A DNA stretch of 64,000 nt from NCBI RefSeq assembly GCF_011752995.1, contig NZ_VWWL01000002.1:186001-250000 (forward strand). The letters are read 5' to 3'. A model generated the notes under the pieces. The model did not search any database. It was not told the origin of the DNA and saw only the letters and a list, made by a program, of their open reading frames with translations. Of this stretch, positions 19,692-28,814 are shown piece after piece (position 1 is the first letter of the stretch; every line of letters starts with the position of its first letter). This stretch comes from Burkholderia sp. Ax-1724. GTDB lineage: Bacteria; Pseudomonadota; Gammaproteobacteria; Burkholderiales; Burkholderiaceae. A program made the translations under genes and the position numbers.

Positions 19692-20630
19692 CTAGTTCAG
19701 CCGGATCTGAGGATTGATCAGCGTATACACGACGTCGGCGAGCAGGTTCATCAGGATCACCGCGACGATGATGAACATGCCGATCGCGAGCATCACCGGA
19801 TAATCGCGCGACAGGATCGACGTGACGAACAACTGGCCGATGCCGGGCATCGAAAAGAGCGTTTCGGTCACGACCGCTCCGCCCATCAGTTGTCCGAGAC
19901 TGATGCCGATATACGTAATCACCGGCAGGATCGAATTGGGCAGAATATGGCGGAATGACACGCGGTGTTCGGACAGCCCCTTCGCCCGCGCGACACGAAC
20001 GAAAAGACGTTCTCGCACCGCCTGGTATTCAGCGCGATAGACGAGCGTGAACGCGCCGAAGTAGTACGCGGCAAGCGTGATGGTCGGCAGGATCAGATGC
20101 TGGAGGTGCGTGAGAAGACCGTGGTCCCAAGGCACCCAACCCACCGACGGCAGCCAGCCGAGCTTCACGGAGAAGATGAAGATCGCGACCATGCCGAGCA
20201 TGAAGTTCGGCACCGTCATGCCGATGATCGACAGCACGGTGACGAACGTGCCGATCACGCGCTGGCCGACGGTCAGGCTGCTCAGCCCCACCGAGACCAC
20301 GGTTGCGAGCAGGATCGACAGCACGGCGAGTTCGACCGTGACCGGCAGCGAGCGCATCAGCATCTCGGCGACGGTCTGGTGCGTCGTGTACGAGCGCCCC
20401 AGGTCGCCGGACAAGGCGTGGCCCATCCAGCTCAGATATTGCGTGACCACGGGCCGGTCGAAACCCATCTGATGGCTCAGTTCGGCAACGGCCTGCGGGG
20501 TCGCATCCTGGCCGAGCATCAACGCGGCCGGGTTGCCGAAGAACACCGCGACGCTAAAGAACAGCAATACGGTCACGAAGATCAGATTGGGCGCGGCCCA
20601 GACGAGCCGCCTGCCTATGACTGTCAGCAT
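19692..20630 (-). CDS. Dipeptide/oligopeptide-type ABC permease, DppB type
   Basis: Protein of 312 residues with the DppB-type N-terminus (MLTVIGRRLVWAAPNLIFVT), a periplasmic loop with DRPVVTQYLSWMGHALSGDLG, and the EAA-type loop VRVARAKGLSEHRVSFRHIL. No binding-protein gene is adjacent; the peptide-type binding protein at 30229 is the nearest candidate. The gene follows the aldehyde dehydrogenase by 61 bp on the same strand, so import and catabolic genes may share a transcript. Confidence 0.92.
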   Translation of the reverse strand: MLTVIGRRLVWAAPNLIFVTVLLFFSVAVFFGNPAALMLGQDATPQAVAELSHQMGFDRPVVTQYLSWMGHALSGDLGRSYTTHQTVAEMLMRSLPVTVELAVLSILLATVVSVGLSSLTVGQRVIGTFVTVLSIIGMTVPNFMLGMVAIFIFSVKLGWLPSVGWVPWDHGLLTHLQHLILPTITLAAYYFGAFTLVYRAEYQAVRERLFVRVARAKGLSEHRVSFRHILPNSILPVITYIGISLGQLMGGAVVTETLFSMPGIGQLFVTSILSRDYPVMLAIGMFIIVAVILMNLLADVVYTLINPQIRLN

Positions 20631-20691
20631 AAGAGAATGTCCCTGTATGGCACCTACACATACGCGAACGCCGCTGCGCGTATGGCTGCGC

Positions 20692-22176
20692 CTAGCGCAT
20701 CACGAACGGATCGGCGAGCGCCTCGCCCCCCACTTCGATCATCACCGCCTTCGTTTCAGTGTAGTCCTTGAGCGCGTCGATACCGGCTTCGCGACCGTAG
20801 CCGCTCTGCTTGAATCCGCCGAACGGCACATTCACGCCGGTGACGCGATAGGTGTTGATCCACAGGCGGCCCGCCTGCACCGCACGCGCGGTACGCATCG
20901 CGCGTGGAAAGTCGCGGCTGAAGATGCCGCCGGCGAAGGCATAGTCGCTATCGTTAGCGATGCCGATCGCTTCGTCGTCGGTGCGGAACTTCAGCACCGA
21001 CAGCACGGGACCGAACAATTCCTGGCGCACGACCGGATAATCGCCGCGATCGCATAGCGCGATCGTCGGCTGGAAGCACTGGTTATGCGGCAGCCCCGCA
21101 ACACGCTTGCCGCCGGCGACGACCTGCGCGCCCTGCTCGACCGATTGCGCGAGCAGCGTCTCGATGCGGGCGACCTGCCGCTCCGTTGCAAGCGGCCCCA
21201 TGTTGGTCGAGGCCTCCATCGGGTCGCCGATCGCGATCGTCTTCACCCGTTCGACCAGACGCTCGACGAGCGCGTCGTGAATCGATTCGTGCGCGATCAG
21301 TCGCGAGCCCGCCGCGCAACTCTGTCCGCTCGCGCCGAAAATACCGGCCACGATACCGTTGACGCAACTGTCGAGATCGGCGTCGTCGAACACGATTACG
21401 GGCGACTTGCCGCCCAGTTCGAGCGAGAGCTTCGCGATGTTATGCGCGGAGTTCGGAATCAGCTTGCGTGCGGTCTCGACACCACCGGTGAAGGCGATGC
21501 GGCGCACGAGCGGATGACTCGTCAGCGTGATCGCGCACGGATTCGCGCGGCCCGATACGAAGTTGATGACGCCCGGCGGGAAGCCCACTTCATGCGCGAG
21601 CCTCGCGAGCGTGAGCAGCGGCGTCGAGGCATCTTCGGAAGCCTTGACGACGATCGTGTTGCCGGTCGCAAGCGCCGGCGCGATCTTGTAGGCGGACAAT
21701 TGCAGTTGCGAATTCCACGGAATGATCGCCGCGACCACACCCACCGGCTCGTGTAGCACGAGATTGAGCATGTTCGGCGCGGACGGCGGAATGTCGCCTT
21801 GCAGCTTGTCGGCGAGACCGGCGAAATACGTATACGCACGTGCCGTGTGCGCGGCCTGCCAGGTCGTTTCCTTCAGCAGCTTGCCCGTGTCCTGCGTCTC
21901 GACATAACCGAGCCGGTCCTTGTGTTCGACGAGCTTGTCGGCGAGCTTCTGCAGCAGCGCGGCGCGTTCGTTCGGCGTCATCTTCGGCCACGGGCCGCTC
22001 GTGAACGCGCGATGCGCGGCCCGCACGGCGCGATCGACATCGGCGGCGCTCGCGTCGGGAATCGTCGCCCATGCGCGGCCGGTCCACGGATTGACGCTTT
22101 CGAAGGTGCGGCCGTCCTCGGCCTGTACGAATTCGCCGTCGATATACATCGCGAAACTTTCGGTTTGCTGATTCAT
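20692..22176 (-). CDS. NAD(P)-dependent aldehyde dehydrogenase (cluster B)
   Basis: Protein of 494 residues from ATG 22176, preferred over the ATG two codons upstream because AAGG then has normal spacing. Motifs: IIPWNSQLQ, TIVVKASE, FTGGVETARK, general base Glu253 in LELGGKSP and nucleophile Cys287 in SGQSCAAGSR. It sits between an aldo/keto reductase and the DppB-type permease. Likely substrate: the aldehyde intermediate of the cluster B pathway. Confidence 0.93.
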   Translation of the reverse strand: MNQQTESFAMYIDGEFVQAEDGRTFESVNPWTGRAWATIPDASAADVDRAVRAAHRAFTSGPWPKMTPNERAALLQKLADKLVEHKDRLGYVETQDTGKLLKETTWQAAHTARAYTYFAGLADKLQGDIPPSAPNMLNLVLHEPVGVVAAIIPWNSQLQLSAYKIAPALATGNTIVVKASEDASTPLLTLARLAHEVGFPPGVINFVSGRANPCAITLTSHPLVRRIAFTGGVETARKLIPNSAHNIAKLSLELGGKSPVIVFDDADLDSCVNGIVAGIFGASGQSCAAGSRLIAHESIHDALVERLVERVKTIAIGDPMEASTNMGPLATERQVARIETLLAQSVEQGAQVVAGGKRVAGLPHNQCFQPTIALCDRGDYPVVRQELFGPVLSVLKFRTDDEAIGIANDSDYAFAGGIFSRDFPRAMRTARAVQAGRLWINTYRVTGVNVPFGGFKQSGYGREAGIDALKDYTETKAVMIEVGGEALADPFVMR

Positions 22177-22228
22177 TGGCATGCCTTGAGAATGTGCAGC
22201 AAATGAGGGGAAACGCGCAGCGGCTGCC

Positions 22229-23209
22229 TCAGTGGCTTTTCGCGCCGAGCGGACGCGTTTCGTAGGTGCCGGCGAGCGCTCGCAGTTCCTCCTCGTCGAG
22301 CTTCAGATCGAGTGCGGCGACCGCGCTCGCGACGTGCACAACCTGCGTCGCGCCGAAGATCGGCGAGATGATGCCGGGCTGTGCGAGCGCCCACGCCAGC
22401 GCGACCTGGCTCGGCTCGACACCGCGCTTCGCGGCGATCTTCGCCACGCATTCGAGCGCCGCGAAATCGCCCGGGCGGTGATAGTGCTTCAGTGTGTAGT
22501 CATCCGAATCATGTCGCGCGGTCGCGTTGCGCGCATCGCGCCGGTCCGCGCACAGGAAGCCGCGCGCGAGCGGACTGAATGGGACCAGCGCGATATCGTA
22601 GGCGCGGCAGAACGGTATCAGTTCGCGCTCGGCTTCGCGATGACAGACGTTGTACTCGCACTGCATCGACACAAACGGCGTACGTCCCATCTGTTTCGCG
22701 AGATTCACGCATTGCACGAAAGCCCAGGCGGGCATGGTCGTCGCGCCGACGTAGCGTACCTTGCCGCTCTTCACGAGATCGTCGAAGGCGACGACGAGTT
22801 CTTCGAGGTCCGTGTCCGGTTGCCAGATATGCGTTTGCAGCAGATCGACGTAATCGGTCTTCAGGCGCTTCAGCGACGCATCGACCGCGCTGAAGATGTG
22901 CTTGCGAGAGTAGCCGCGCGCATTCGGATGCGTGCCCATCGGATTACCGAGCTTGGTGGCCAGCACGATCTCGTCGCGGGATGCGTAATCCCATAGCGCA
23001 TTGCCGAGCACGGTCTCGCTGGCACCCGCCGAATAGAAATCGCAGGTATCGACGAAATTGATGCCCGCCTCGACCGCCGCGCGCAGGATCGGCCGTGCTG
23101 CGTCTTCTTCGAGCACCCACTTGCGCCACCCCGGGTTGCCGATACCCATCGCGCCGAAGCCAAGGCGGGAAATGCGCAGGCTCGAGCGGCCTAATCTTGC
23201 GTACTCCAT
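22229..23209 (-). CDS. Aldo/keto reductase
   Basis: Protein of 326 residues with the AKR catalytic tetrad in place: Asp54 and Tyr59 (NFVDTCDFYSAG), Lys86 (VLATKLGNP), His127 (LLQTHIWQP). C-terminal FGATQVVHV fits NADPH binding. It is the first gene of the minus-strand unit running into the ALDH and Dpp-type transporter genes. It is divergent from the alpha/beta hydrolase at 23307, with a GntR-like operator candidate between them (23280-23290). Confidence 0.9.
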   Translation of the reverse strand: MEYARLGRSSLRISRLGFGAMGIGNPGWRKWVLEEDAARPILRAAVEAGINFVDTCDFYSAGASETVLGNALWDYASRDEIVLATKLGNPMGTHPNARGYSRKHIFSAVDASLKRLKTDYVDLLQTHIWQPDTDLEELVVAFDDLVKSGKVRYVGATTMPAWAFVQCVNLAKQMGRTPFVSMQCEYNVCHREAERELIPFCRAYDIALVPFSPLARGFLCADRRDARNATARHDSDDYTLKHYHRPGDFAALECVAKIAAKRGVEPSQVALAWALAQPGIISPIFGATQVVHVASAVAALDLKLDEEELRALAGTYETRPLGAKSH

Positions 23210-23279
23210 GGATGGAGGTCTCCGTATTCGCCAGATGTTGAGGTCAGTCTAGTCGAAATATTTTTTGTCAGCTAGTATC

Positions 23280-23290
23280 TCGTATACCAA
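23280..23290. promoter_or_regulatory. GntR-type operator candidate, site 1
   Basis: TCGTATACCAA, a near-palindrome of the TNGTATACNA type used by several FCD-class GntR proteins. It lies 16 bp upstream of the hydrolase start and 70 bp upstream of the divergent aldo/keto reductase. A second copy lies at 28677-28687, before the other cluster B operon. The cluster encodes an FCD-type GntR regulator (24151-24855). Confidence 0.45.
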
Positions 23291-23306
23291 CAGATTAACG
23301 GAGACG

Positions 23307-24098
23307 ATGCAAGTGGAAAAATATGTTTCTGCCGACGGCCTGGAGCTTGCGTACAAGATTCAGGGGTCCGGACCATTTGTCACGCTGATACACGGCATCG
23401 GCGCGGATCACGCAAGCTGGGACGCGATCGCGAGCCAGCTCGAGGCGCACTTCACGGTGCTACGCGCGGACTTGCGCGGCCACGGCGCATCGAGCCTGAT
23501 CACGCGCTGCTCGCTCGATGACTTCGTCTCCGATGTCGACGCGCTGCTCGATGCTGTCGGTGTGCAAAAAACGCATCTGGTGGGCTTTTCTCTCGGCGGC
23601 CTCATCGCGCAGAAATACGCGGTGGAAAACTCGGCGCGTCTGAACCGGCTGGCGCTCATCAGCTCGGTCGCGGAGCGCACCGACGAGGAACGCGCGCGCG
23701 TGCTGAAACGCGCCGACCAGATCGACCGCGAGGGCATCGCGGCGGTCGTCGCGGCGGCGGAAGATCGCTGGTTCACGCCGGCGTTCAAGGCGGCCAACCC
23801 GCAACGCGTCGCGTACCGTCTCGAACAACTGGTGAAGAACGATCATCGGTCGTACGCGGCCGCGTATCGCGTGTTTGCGGCAGCGGATCGCGACATCGCA
23901 TTCGACCGCATCAGCGTACCGACGCTCGTGATGACCGGCGAGAACGACCCCGGCTCGTCGCCACGGATGTCGCGCCTGTTACATGAGAAAATCGCCGGAT
24001 CGCAGCTTCGCATCCTGCCGGAGCTGCGTCATAGCGTGCTGCTCGAAGCACCGGACCTGATTGCCGGCCTGCTGCTCGAGTTTCTGCAGCCGGAATAA
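23307..24098 (+). CDS. Alpha/beta hydrolase (cluster B copy)
   Basis: Protein of 263 residues; ATG 23307 is chosen for the GGAG 4 bases upstream rather than the longer frame from 23265. Catalytic landmarks: HGIGADHASW, nucleophile Ser95 in GFSLGG, acid loop MTGENDPGSSPRM, His in LRHSVLLEAPDL. Paralogue of the cluster A hydrolase (6615-7391). It precedes the GntR regulator gene by 52 bp on the same strand, likely one transcript. Possible enol-lactonase or amidase-like step. Confidence 0.88.
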   Translation: MQVEKYVSADGLELAYKIQGSGPFVTLIHGIGADHASWDAIASQLEAHFTVLRADLRGHGASSLITRCSLDDFVSDVDALLDAVGVQKTHLVGFSLGGLIAQKYAVENSARLNRLALISSVAERTDEERARVLKRADQIDREGIAAVVAAAEDRWFTPAFKAANPQRVAYRLEQLVKNDHRSYAAAYRVFAAADRDIAFDRISVPTLVMTGENDPGSSPRMSRLLHEKIAGSQLRILPELRHSVLLEAPDLIAGLLLEFLQPE

Positions 24099-24150
24099 AA
24101 CCCAGCACGGGCCGCACATGACGGCCCGCATTCAAACATAGGGTGGAACG

Positions 24151-24855
24151 ATGACAGAAGACGCAACGGTTGCCCAACAAGTAGGCTTGAGCGTCGCCAA
24201 AAACGAGACGATCCGCATGAAGACGCTAAACGTTCTGCGTGAAGCGATCATTGCGGGACGGCTCGCGCCGGGCCAGAAGCTGATCGAGCGCGATCTATGC
24301 GAACAGACCGGCGTCAGCCGCAGCAGTATCCGCGAGGCGTTGCGCAATCTCGAATCGGAGCGTCTGGTCGAGAGCCTCGATACCAAGGGCGTCGTGGTTG
24401 CAACTCTGACGCCCGAAATCGCCACGGAAATCTATGAAATACGGGCGGCGCTCGATTCCGAAGCGGCATTGCATTTTGCCCAGCGCGCGACCAGTGAGGA
24501 CCTCGCCGAACTCGAAGACACCTTCAATGCGCTGAAGAATACGCCTGTCGAAAACGACGAGGCGTTCCTCGCCGCTTCGAATCGCTTTTACGCGATCCTC
24601 TATCAAGGCGCGCGCAACGAAACCGCCAAGCACGTCATGCAGCTTCTCGGCGCCCGCATCAGTTTGCTGCGCGCGACCACGACGCGGCGCTCGCCAGTGG
24701 AACGCCGTCACGGAACGGTCGAACTCATGGGCGAGATTTTCAAGGCGCTCAAGAAGCGCGACGGCAATGCCGCTGCCTTGACGATACGCGCGCTCATCGA
24801 GCGATCGGCGCAGTCGGCGACGGCCCTGCTCAAGGACGGGCAAGCGAATCGCTAG
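24151..24855 (+). CDS. GntR-family transcriptional regulator, FCD class
   Basis: Protein of 234 residues. The N-terminal winged helix reads LREAIIAGRLAPGQKLIERDLCEQTGVSR and SSIREALRNLESERLVES; the C-terminal all-helical FCD ligand domain starts at EIYEIRAALDSEAALHFA. It lies between the two transcription units of cluster B, and matching TNGTATACCA-type sites precede both. Probably a repressor relieved by an organic acid ligand. Confidence 0.9.
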   Translation: MTEDATVAQQVGLSVAKNETIRMKTLNVLREAIIAGRLAPGQKLIERDLCEQTGVSRSSIREALRNLESERLVESLDTKGVVVATLTPEIATEIYEIRAALDSEAALHFAQRATSEDLAELEDTFNALKNTPVENDEAFLAASNRFYAILYQGARNETAKHVMQLLGARISLLRATTTRRSPVERRHGTVELMGEIFKALKKRDGNAAALTIRALIERSAQSATALLKDGQANR

Positions 24856-24866
24856 ACACGCTCCAC

Positions 24867-24895
24867 GCGCTGTGCCGCTGACAGCAGCACAGCGC
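24867..24895. terminator. Intergenic hairpin between convergent genes
   Basis: Stem GCGCTGTGC / GCACAGCGC (24867-24875 and 24887-24895), 11-nt loop, between the convergent GntR and DUF1185 genes. There is no T-run on either side, so it may be a weak or Rho-assisted bidirectional terminator. Confidence 0.4.
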
Positions 24896-24978
24896 CACCG
24901 GACCTACGCGGAGTGATGCGGCGGCGGCCCATGCCGCCTCATGCCGTGGCACTGCCGCCTTTCTCGCGCCTGCCGGTT

Positions 24979-25578
24979 TCAATGCGCCGCGTTCTCGCGC
25001 TCGATCTCCTGCATGTCCTGATGCCGGTCTCCGATACGCGCGTGCGGTCGTCCGGCTGTCGACGCGCCAAGCACGATCACGATCTCATCGGGATTCGGTG
25101 CGTCGGGAATGGCGAACTCCAGGGTGATGAAGTGCGAACGCGCGGCGCCGTCGTGAATGTGCTTGATCGGCACCTGCAGCGACGTGTTCAGTCCACCGCG
25201 CTTGTTGGTGAACGACAGAAAGCTCTCCGCTTCGACCGCATGGCGATAGTGATTGCCGAAGCGCAGATTGTGAATCACGGCGGACGCGTGTTCGATTTCT
25301 CCGCCTCCACCGACTACCGCGCTCTTGCCGTAGGCTTCGATCGCCTGCTTGCCGCCGATCTCTTCGAGCATGCGCGCCACCATCACCTTGCCGAGTTCGC
25401 CGCAGCCATCGCGCTGCTCCGGCGAGAGATCCTCGACGAAGCCGCGCCCGAACCACGGATTGCGAATCACCGCCGCGACGCCGACAAGCGTAACGGGCGT
25501 AGCAAGCGCCTTGTCGCCTTCAATGAAGGTCGCTTCCTTGTAGACCACGATTTTGCGAATCGAAAACGGCATCGTCAT
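24979..25578 (-). CDS. DUF1185 'amino acid synthesis' family protein (cluster B copy)
   Basis: Protein of 199 residues, same length as the cluster A copy at 5942-6541, with the same blocks: AAVIRNPWFGRGFVEDLSPE, GEIEHASAVIHNLRFGN, FTNKRGGLNTSLQVP, DEIVIVLGASTAGRPHARIG. The start ATG overlaps the stop of the CMD-family gene (ATGA). It ends the minus-strand operon that begins with the 586-residue protein at 28616. Conservation of two copies in parallel catabolic clusters suggests a specific but undescribed step. Confidence 0.87.
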   Translation of the reverse strand: MTMPFSIRKIVVYKEATFIEGDKALATPVTLVGVAAVIRNPWFGRGFVEDLSPEQRDGCGELGKVMVARMLEEIGGKQAIEAYGKSAVVGGGGEIEHASAVIHNLRFGNHYRHAVEAESFLSFTNKRGGLNTSLQVPIKHIHDGAARSHFITLEFAIPDAPNPDEIVIVLGASTAGRPHARIGDRHQDMQEIERENAAH

Positions 25579-25982
25579 TCCTTGGGATCAGCAGCAGGTT
25601 GAGAGGCGGCGGCGAGTTCGGCCAGCACCTTGCGCGCCACGCGAAAACAGTCGACACCGACGGGGATGCCGCAATACACGGCGATCTGGATCAGCGCCGC
25701 GCGCAGTTCCTCGTGGCTCAGGCCGTTCTTGAGCGCCCCGCGCACATGCAGCTCGAACTCGTGCATCTTGCCGAGCGCGGCGATCATGCCGAGATTGAGC
25801 AGACTGCGCTCACGCGGCACGAGCGTCGGGTCGCCCCAGCACGTGCCCCAGCAATACTCCGTGACGAGCTCCTGGAACGGCCGGTTGAAATCGTCAGCAC
25901 TCTTGAGCGACTGATCGACATAGGCATCGCCCAGCACATCACGACGGCGGCGTTCGCCGGTATTGAATCGTTCGATATCCAA
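25575..25982 (-). CDS. Carboxymuconolactone decarboxylase (CMD/AhpD-like) family protein, TTG start
   Basis: Protein of 135 residues. I choose a TTG start at 25982 because GAGGAGA lies 7-8 bases upstream and the protein then begins at the conserved region LDIERFNTGERRRRDVLGDAY. Typical CMD features follow: LVTEYCWGTCW, LVPRERSLLNLGMIAALG, and GLSHEELRAALIQIAVYCG. Members either decarboxylate gamma-carboxymuconolactone or have unknown AhpD-like roles. The CWGTCW pair of Cys could be redox active but is not at the classical AhpD site. It overlaps the DUF1185 gene. Confidence 0.85.
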   Translation of the reverse strand: MDIERFNTGERRRRDVLGDAYVDQSLKSADDFNRPFQELVTEYCWGTCWGDPTLVPRERSLLNLGMIAALGKMHEFELHVRGALKNGLSHEELRAALIQIAVYCGIPVGVDCFRVARKVLAELAAASQPAADPKE

Positions 25983-26013
25983 TCCTGATCTCCTCAAAAC
26001 GACTGTCTTACGA

Positions 26014-26859
26014 TCACGGTGTCGGACTCGCAGCCTGGAAGCCCGCCTGGGCCCGCGAGCGCTCCGACGAGGGCGCCCAGGTACGTGTCTCGAGTTCGTA
26101 CAGGAACCTGAGGTCGGCGGTAGCGACGTCGACTCCGTGCGCATAGGCCCGTCTCAACGCACCGCTCACATCCTTGCAAACCATGCCGGAACGACGCGCC
26201 GCAAGCTCGGCGAGATCGTCTCTCGCGACGAAAGGAAATGCGATGAGTTCGAGGGCCGAGGTTCCGGCACCGGTTGCATCGGCTGCCAGCAAGGCCGCGG
26301 CGGATGGCACGTCGCCGACTTCGTGCAGCAGAACCATCAGGTCATGAATCGCGGCGCCGCCAGGATCGCTGGTCAGCGACGTTATCGCGCCGCCGCTCGT
26401 GGCAGTATAGAACCGCCATGCGCCATGCGGGTCGCCATTCGTCAATAGAAGCCCGATGCCCCGCTGCGCGGCGATCGTCGCCGTACCGGCCAGGCCGATG
26501 TGGTCCGCGAGGTGGTTCACGGTGATACGCACGGCGCCGCGCCTGCGCCTGGCAAGCCCGGTAATCAGATCGACCGCCCGGGGTCCGATATCGAGCATCG
26601 AACGGCCCGCTGCGTCGATAACGCCGCTCGTTTCGCTCGTGCGATCGAAGCGCGGTTCATCGCCCGAGAATGCTTCGAGCAACGTGGCTTCATTGCGACG
26701 CAGCGCGGCAAGCGTGTCGCCGTCGAGCACTTCGGAACAGGTCAGCACGCGCGCCATGGCTTCGACCGCGCCGAGCGGGCAACCGAACGCGCGCAGACTC
26801 CACCAGGCGACGCGCGTGATTTCCGATACCGCGGCTGAGGTGTAGGTCGGCTCGGTCAT
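26014..26859 (-). CDS. DUF3726 / Ldh_2-like protein of unknown function
   Basis: Protein of 281 residues from ATG 26859, overlapping the stop of the preceding gene by 4 bases. The sequence follows the malate/L-lactate dehydrogenase-2 (Ldh_2) pattern in outline: an N-terminal helix pair (AWWSLRAFGCPLGAVEAMAR), IDAAGRSMLDIGPRAVDLI, and RITVNHLADHIGLAGTATIA before GIGLLLTN. It is shorter and lacks the clear catalytic His segment of true Ldh_2 enzymes. I tentatively link it to DUF3726, which I cannot verify. The C-terminal 30 residues look like a disordered tail. Second gene of a four-gene operon. Confidence 0.6.
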   Translation of the reverse strand: MTEPTYTSAAVSEITRVAWWSLRAFGCPLGAVEAMARVLTCSEVLDGDTLAALRRNEATLLEAFSGDEPRFDRTSETSGVIDAAGRSMLDIGPRAVDLITGLARRRRGAVRITVNHLADHIGLAGTATIAAQRGIGLLLTNGDPHGAWRFYTATSGGAITSLTSDPGGAAIHDLMVLLHEVGDVPSAAALLAADATGAGTSALELIAFPFVARDDLAELAARRSGMVCKDVSGALRRAYAHGVDVATADLRFLYELETRTWAPSSERSRAQAGFQAASPTP

Positions 26860-28616
26860 GACAGCATCTCCGTCTGGGTGGCGGGCTCGGCCGGGTAGCG
26901 CCAGTCGCGCGTCGTGCCCTCGGCGATTTCGGCCGGCAGCGGAACCCCCTGGAAGAAGACGCCTCGCACATAGCGAATCGACAGCGGCGTCGAGCATTCG
27001 ATGCCGAGCGACGCGAGGAAAAAGCGGATCAGTTGCGCCGGGACAAAATCCTTGTGGATCAGGTTGTCGCGAATCTCCGCATAGGGAAGGCCATCGAGAT
27101 ACTGCACGCGCGACACAGCCATCTCCAGATCCGGATGTGCGAACATCAGCTCGCCGACCAGTTCATCGTCCGCGTAGCTCGCAACGACGCAGGCGAGGCG
27201 CTGCACGATGCCGATGTGATCGACGAACGATTCGTACTCCTCGCCAGGATCGAGCACGCGTTCGCCGCGCCGTTGCTCGCCGTTGTCGACGGAGTGATAC
27301 CAGAAATGCTGACGCGTCTTCGACAGCAGCGTGTCGTAGCGCAGCGCCCACGCATAGTTCTTGCGCAACAGGCCGCGCAACTCGCCGACCGTCATCTCGG
27401 CGACGACGCCGCGCTCGCGCGCCGCGCCGATCACGAGGTAATCGGCGAAACGGTCCGATACGTCGGGGTACAAATCGATCAGCGCGGAGTTCAGTTGCTC
27501 CTGCGTTTCGGCATCGAATGCCGACGCGGCCTGCGCGAGATCGTTCCAGAGAGAAAAAGCCCGGGACCCATCGAGCCAGCCGACGATGGTGCGCAAGTTC
27601 GCCGCGATGACCTTGTTCGGCACGACATAATCTTCAGACTGAACCTGGACCGTGTCGCAGTACGCGGCCACACGGGCGACCAGGCTGACGAGACGCTCGC
27701 GGCTCGCCGCATCGACGGGCATCGACTTCGCGTATGCGAGGGCGGCTTCGCGCACGGCCAGCCACGTCGACACCCAATGCGGCCAACGCTGCAACGCCAC
27801 GCACATGCCCTGCCCCGACGAGTTGCCGACCGCGAGATAACGCGCAACCTCTTCGGAGAGTTGCGCGGCGCGCGGATTACGCGCTCGGGCGATCGCGTTG
27901 ACCAGATCGATCGACACCTGCCGAACCATGTAGAGACCGAAGAGATCCGCGAAGAAGGGATGGCACAGCGGGTGGTCGGCGGCGATGCCCTGATACGAGA
28001 TCGATCCGTTGCGGCCGCTGCCCTGAAATCCGCCGTTGCGCAGCAGATAGGCCGAGGCGCTGCCGATCAGGCCCGGCTCCGGCTGATGACCGGCCACGAG
28101 TGCATCGACGACGTGATCGAAAATCCGCGCGCTGCGATTGGCCGGGGTCCAGCCGAGCACCATGGCATCCGTGCGCATCGTCTCGACGTTTTTCAGATCG
28201 AACGTGGCGAACTCGCGCTCGATGCGTGCCGCGTCCGGTGTTCCGACAAACAGTGCGCCGAACATGTCGCGATTTGCGCCATCGGAGCGGCGCCCCACCT
28301 TCTCCTTGCCGTCCCACTCGTATGCGCGCGCGATATAGGTGAAGTCGATTCCGCGTGCGCTGATGCGGTAGACGAGGCGGCCTTGCCCGTTTGCGTCCGC
28401 CTCGCAGATTTCGAGCGCAATGCGCCAACGCTCGTCGATCATGCGGCGCGCGAGCACATAGGCAAAGCTCACGCGCGACGCCTTCATCGCACCCATCAAC
28501 GGACCCTGCATGATCGACTCGGCGGGCCGCATATAACCGATGATCTTCTCCGCGGCACCAGCGCCAGCCAGTTGCGTCGCGGCGGCTTCCAGAAAGGGGG
28601 GCAACTCCATCGGCAT
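26856..28616 (-). CDS. Uncharacterised 586-residue protein, first gene of a conserved-looking operon
   Basis: Protein of 586 residues; AGGA lies 6 bases upstream of the ATG at 28616. No signal peptide, no Walker, Rossmann or metal-binding motif is evident. Notable segments are GFQGSGRNGSISYQGIAADH, GNSSGQGMCVALQRWPHWVS and RKNYAWALRYDTLLSKTRQH, rich in aromatic residues and charged pairs. The composition is that of a soluble, mostly helical cytosolic protein. It leads the operon with the DUF3726/Ldh_2-like, CMD-family and DUF1185 genes, all short-spaced or overlapping. It could be a new enzyme or scaffold of this pathway. I do not recognise a family. Confidence 0.7.
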   Translation of the reverse strand: MPMELPPFLEAAATQLAGAGAAEKIIGYMRPAESIMQGPLMGAMKASRVSFAYVLARRMIDERWRIALEICEADANGQGRLVYRISARGIDFTYIARAYEWDGKEKVGRRSDGANRDMFGALFVGTPDAARIEREFATFDLKNVETMRTDAMVLGWTPANRSARIFDHVVDALVAGHQPEPGLIGSASAYLLRNGGFQGSGRNGSISYQGIAADHPLCHPFFADLFGLYMVRQVSIDLVNAIARARNPRAAQLSEEVARYLAVGNSSGQGMCVALQRWPHWVSTWLAVREAALAYAKSMPVDAASRERLVSLVARVAAYCDTVQVQSEDYVVPNKVIAANLRTIVGWLDGSRAFSLWNDLAQAASAFDAETQEQLNSALIDLYPDVSDRFADYLVIGAARERGVVAEMTVGELRGLLRKNYAWALRYDTLLSKTRQHFWYHSVDNGEQRRGERVLDPGEEYESFVDHIGIVQRLACVVASYADDELVGELMFAHPDLEMAVSRVQYLDGLPYAEIRDNLIHKDFVPAQLIRFFLASLGIECSTPLSIRYVRGVFFQGVPLPAEIAEGTTRDWRYPAEPATQTEMLS

Positions 28617-28676
28617 TACAAGTCCTTTCGCGTTGCTGAAATGAAGTGCTCGGCACGTTGATCGAGCGATGTCTTA

Positions 28677-28687
28677 TTGTATACCAT
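28677..28687. promoter_or_regulatory. GntR-type operator candidate, site 2
   Basis: TTGTATACCAT, 60 bp upstream of the 586-residue protein gene, sharing GTATACCA with site 1 (23280-23290). It fits the TNGTATACNA pattern of FCD-class GntR regulators. Confidence 0.45.
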
Positions 28688-28771
28688 CTTCCAATGCGTT
28701 CCTAGTTGCCGTGTTTTAGCCAGCGCCACCGGCAATTGCCGATGGCAGATCGGCGCCGCCGACCGTGCGCA

Positions 28772-28802
28772 TTCGCGCGCGACGGCAGGCGCCGCGCGCG
28801 AA
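28772..28802 (-). terminator. Hairpin downstream of the porin gene
   Basis: Perfect 10-bp stem TTCGCGCGCG / CGCGCGCGAA (28772-28781 and 28793-28802), 11-nt loop, starting 12 bp after the porin stop on the minus strand. No T-run follows; it likely separates porin transcription from the next operon. Confidence 0.45.
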
Positions 28803-28814
28803 AGGCGGCAAGGC

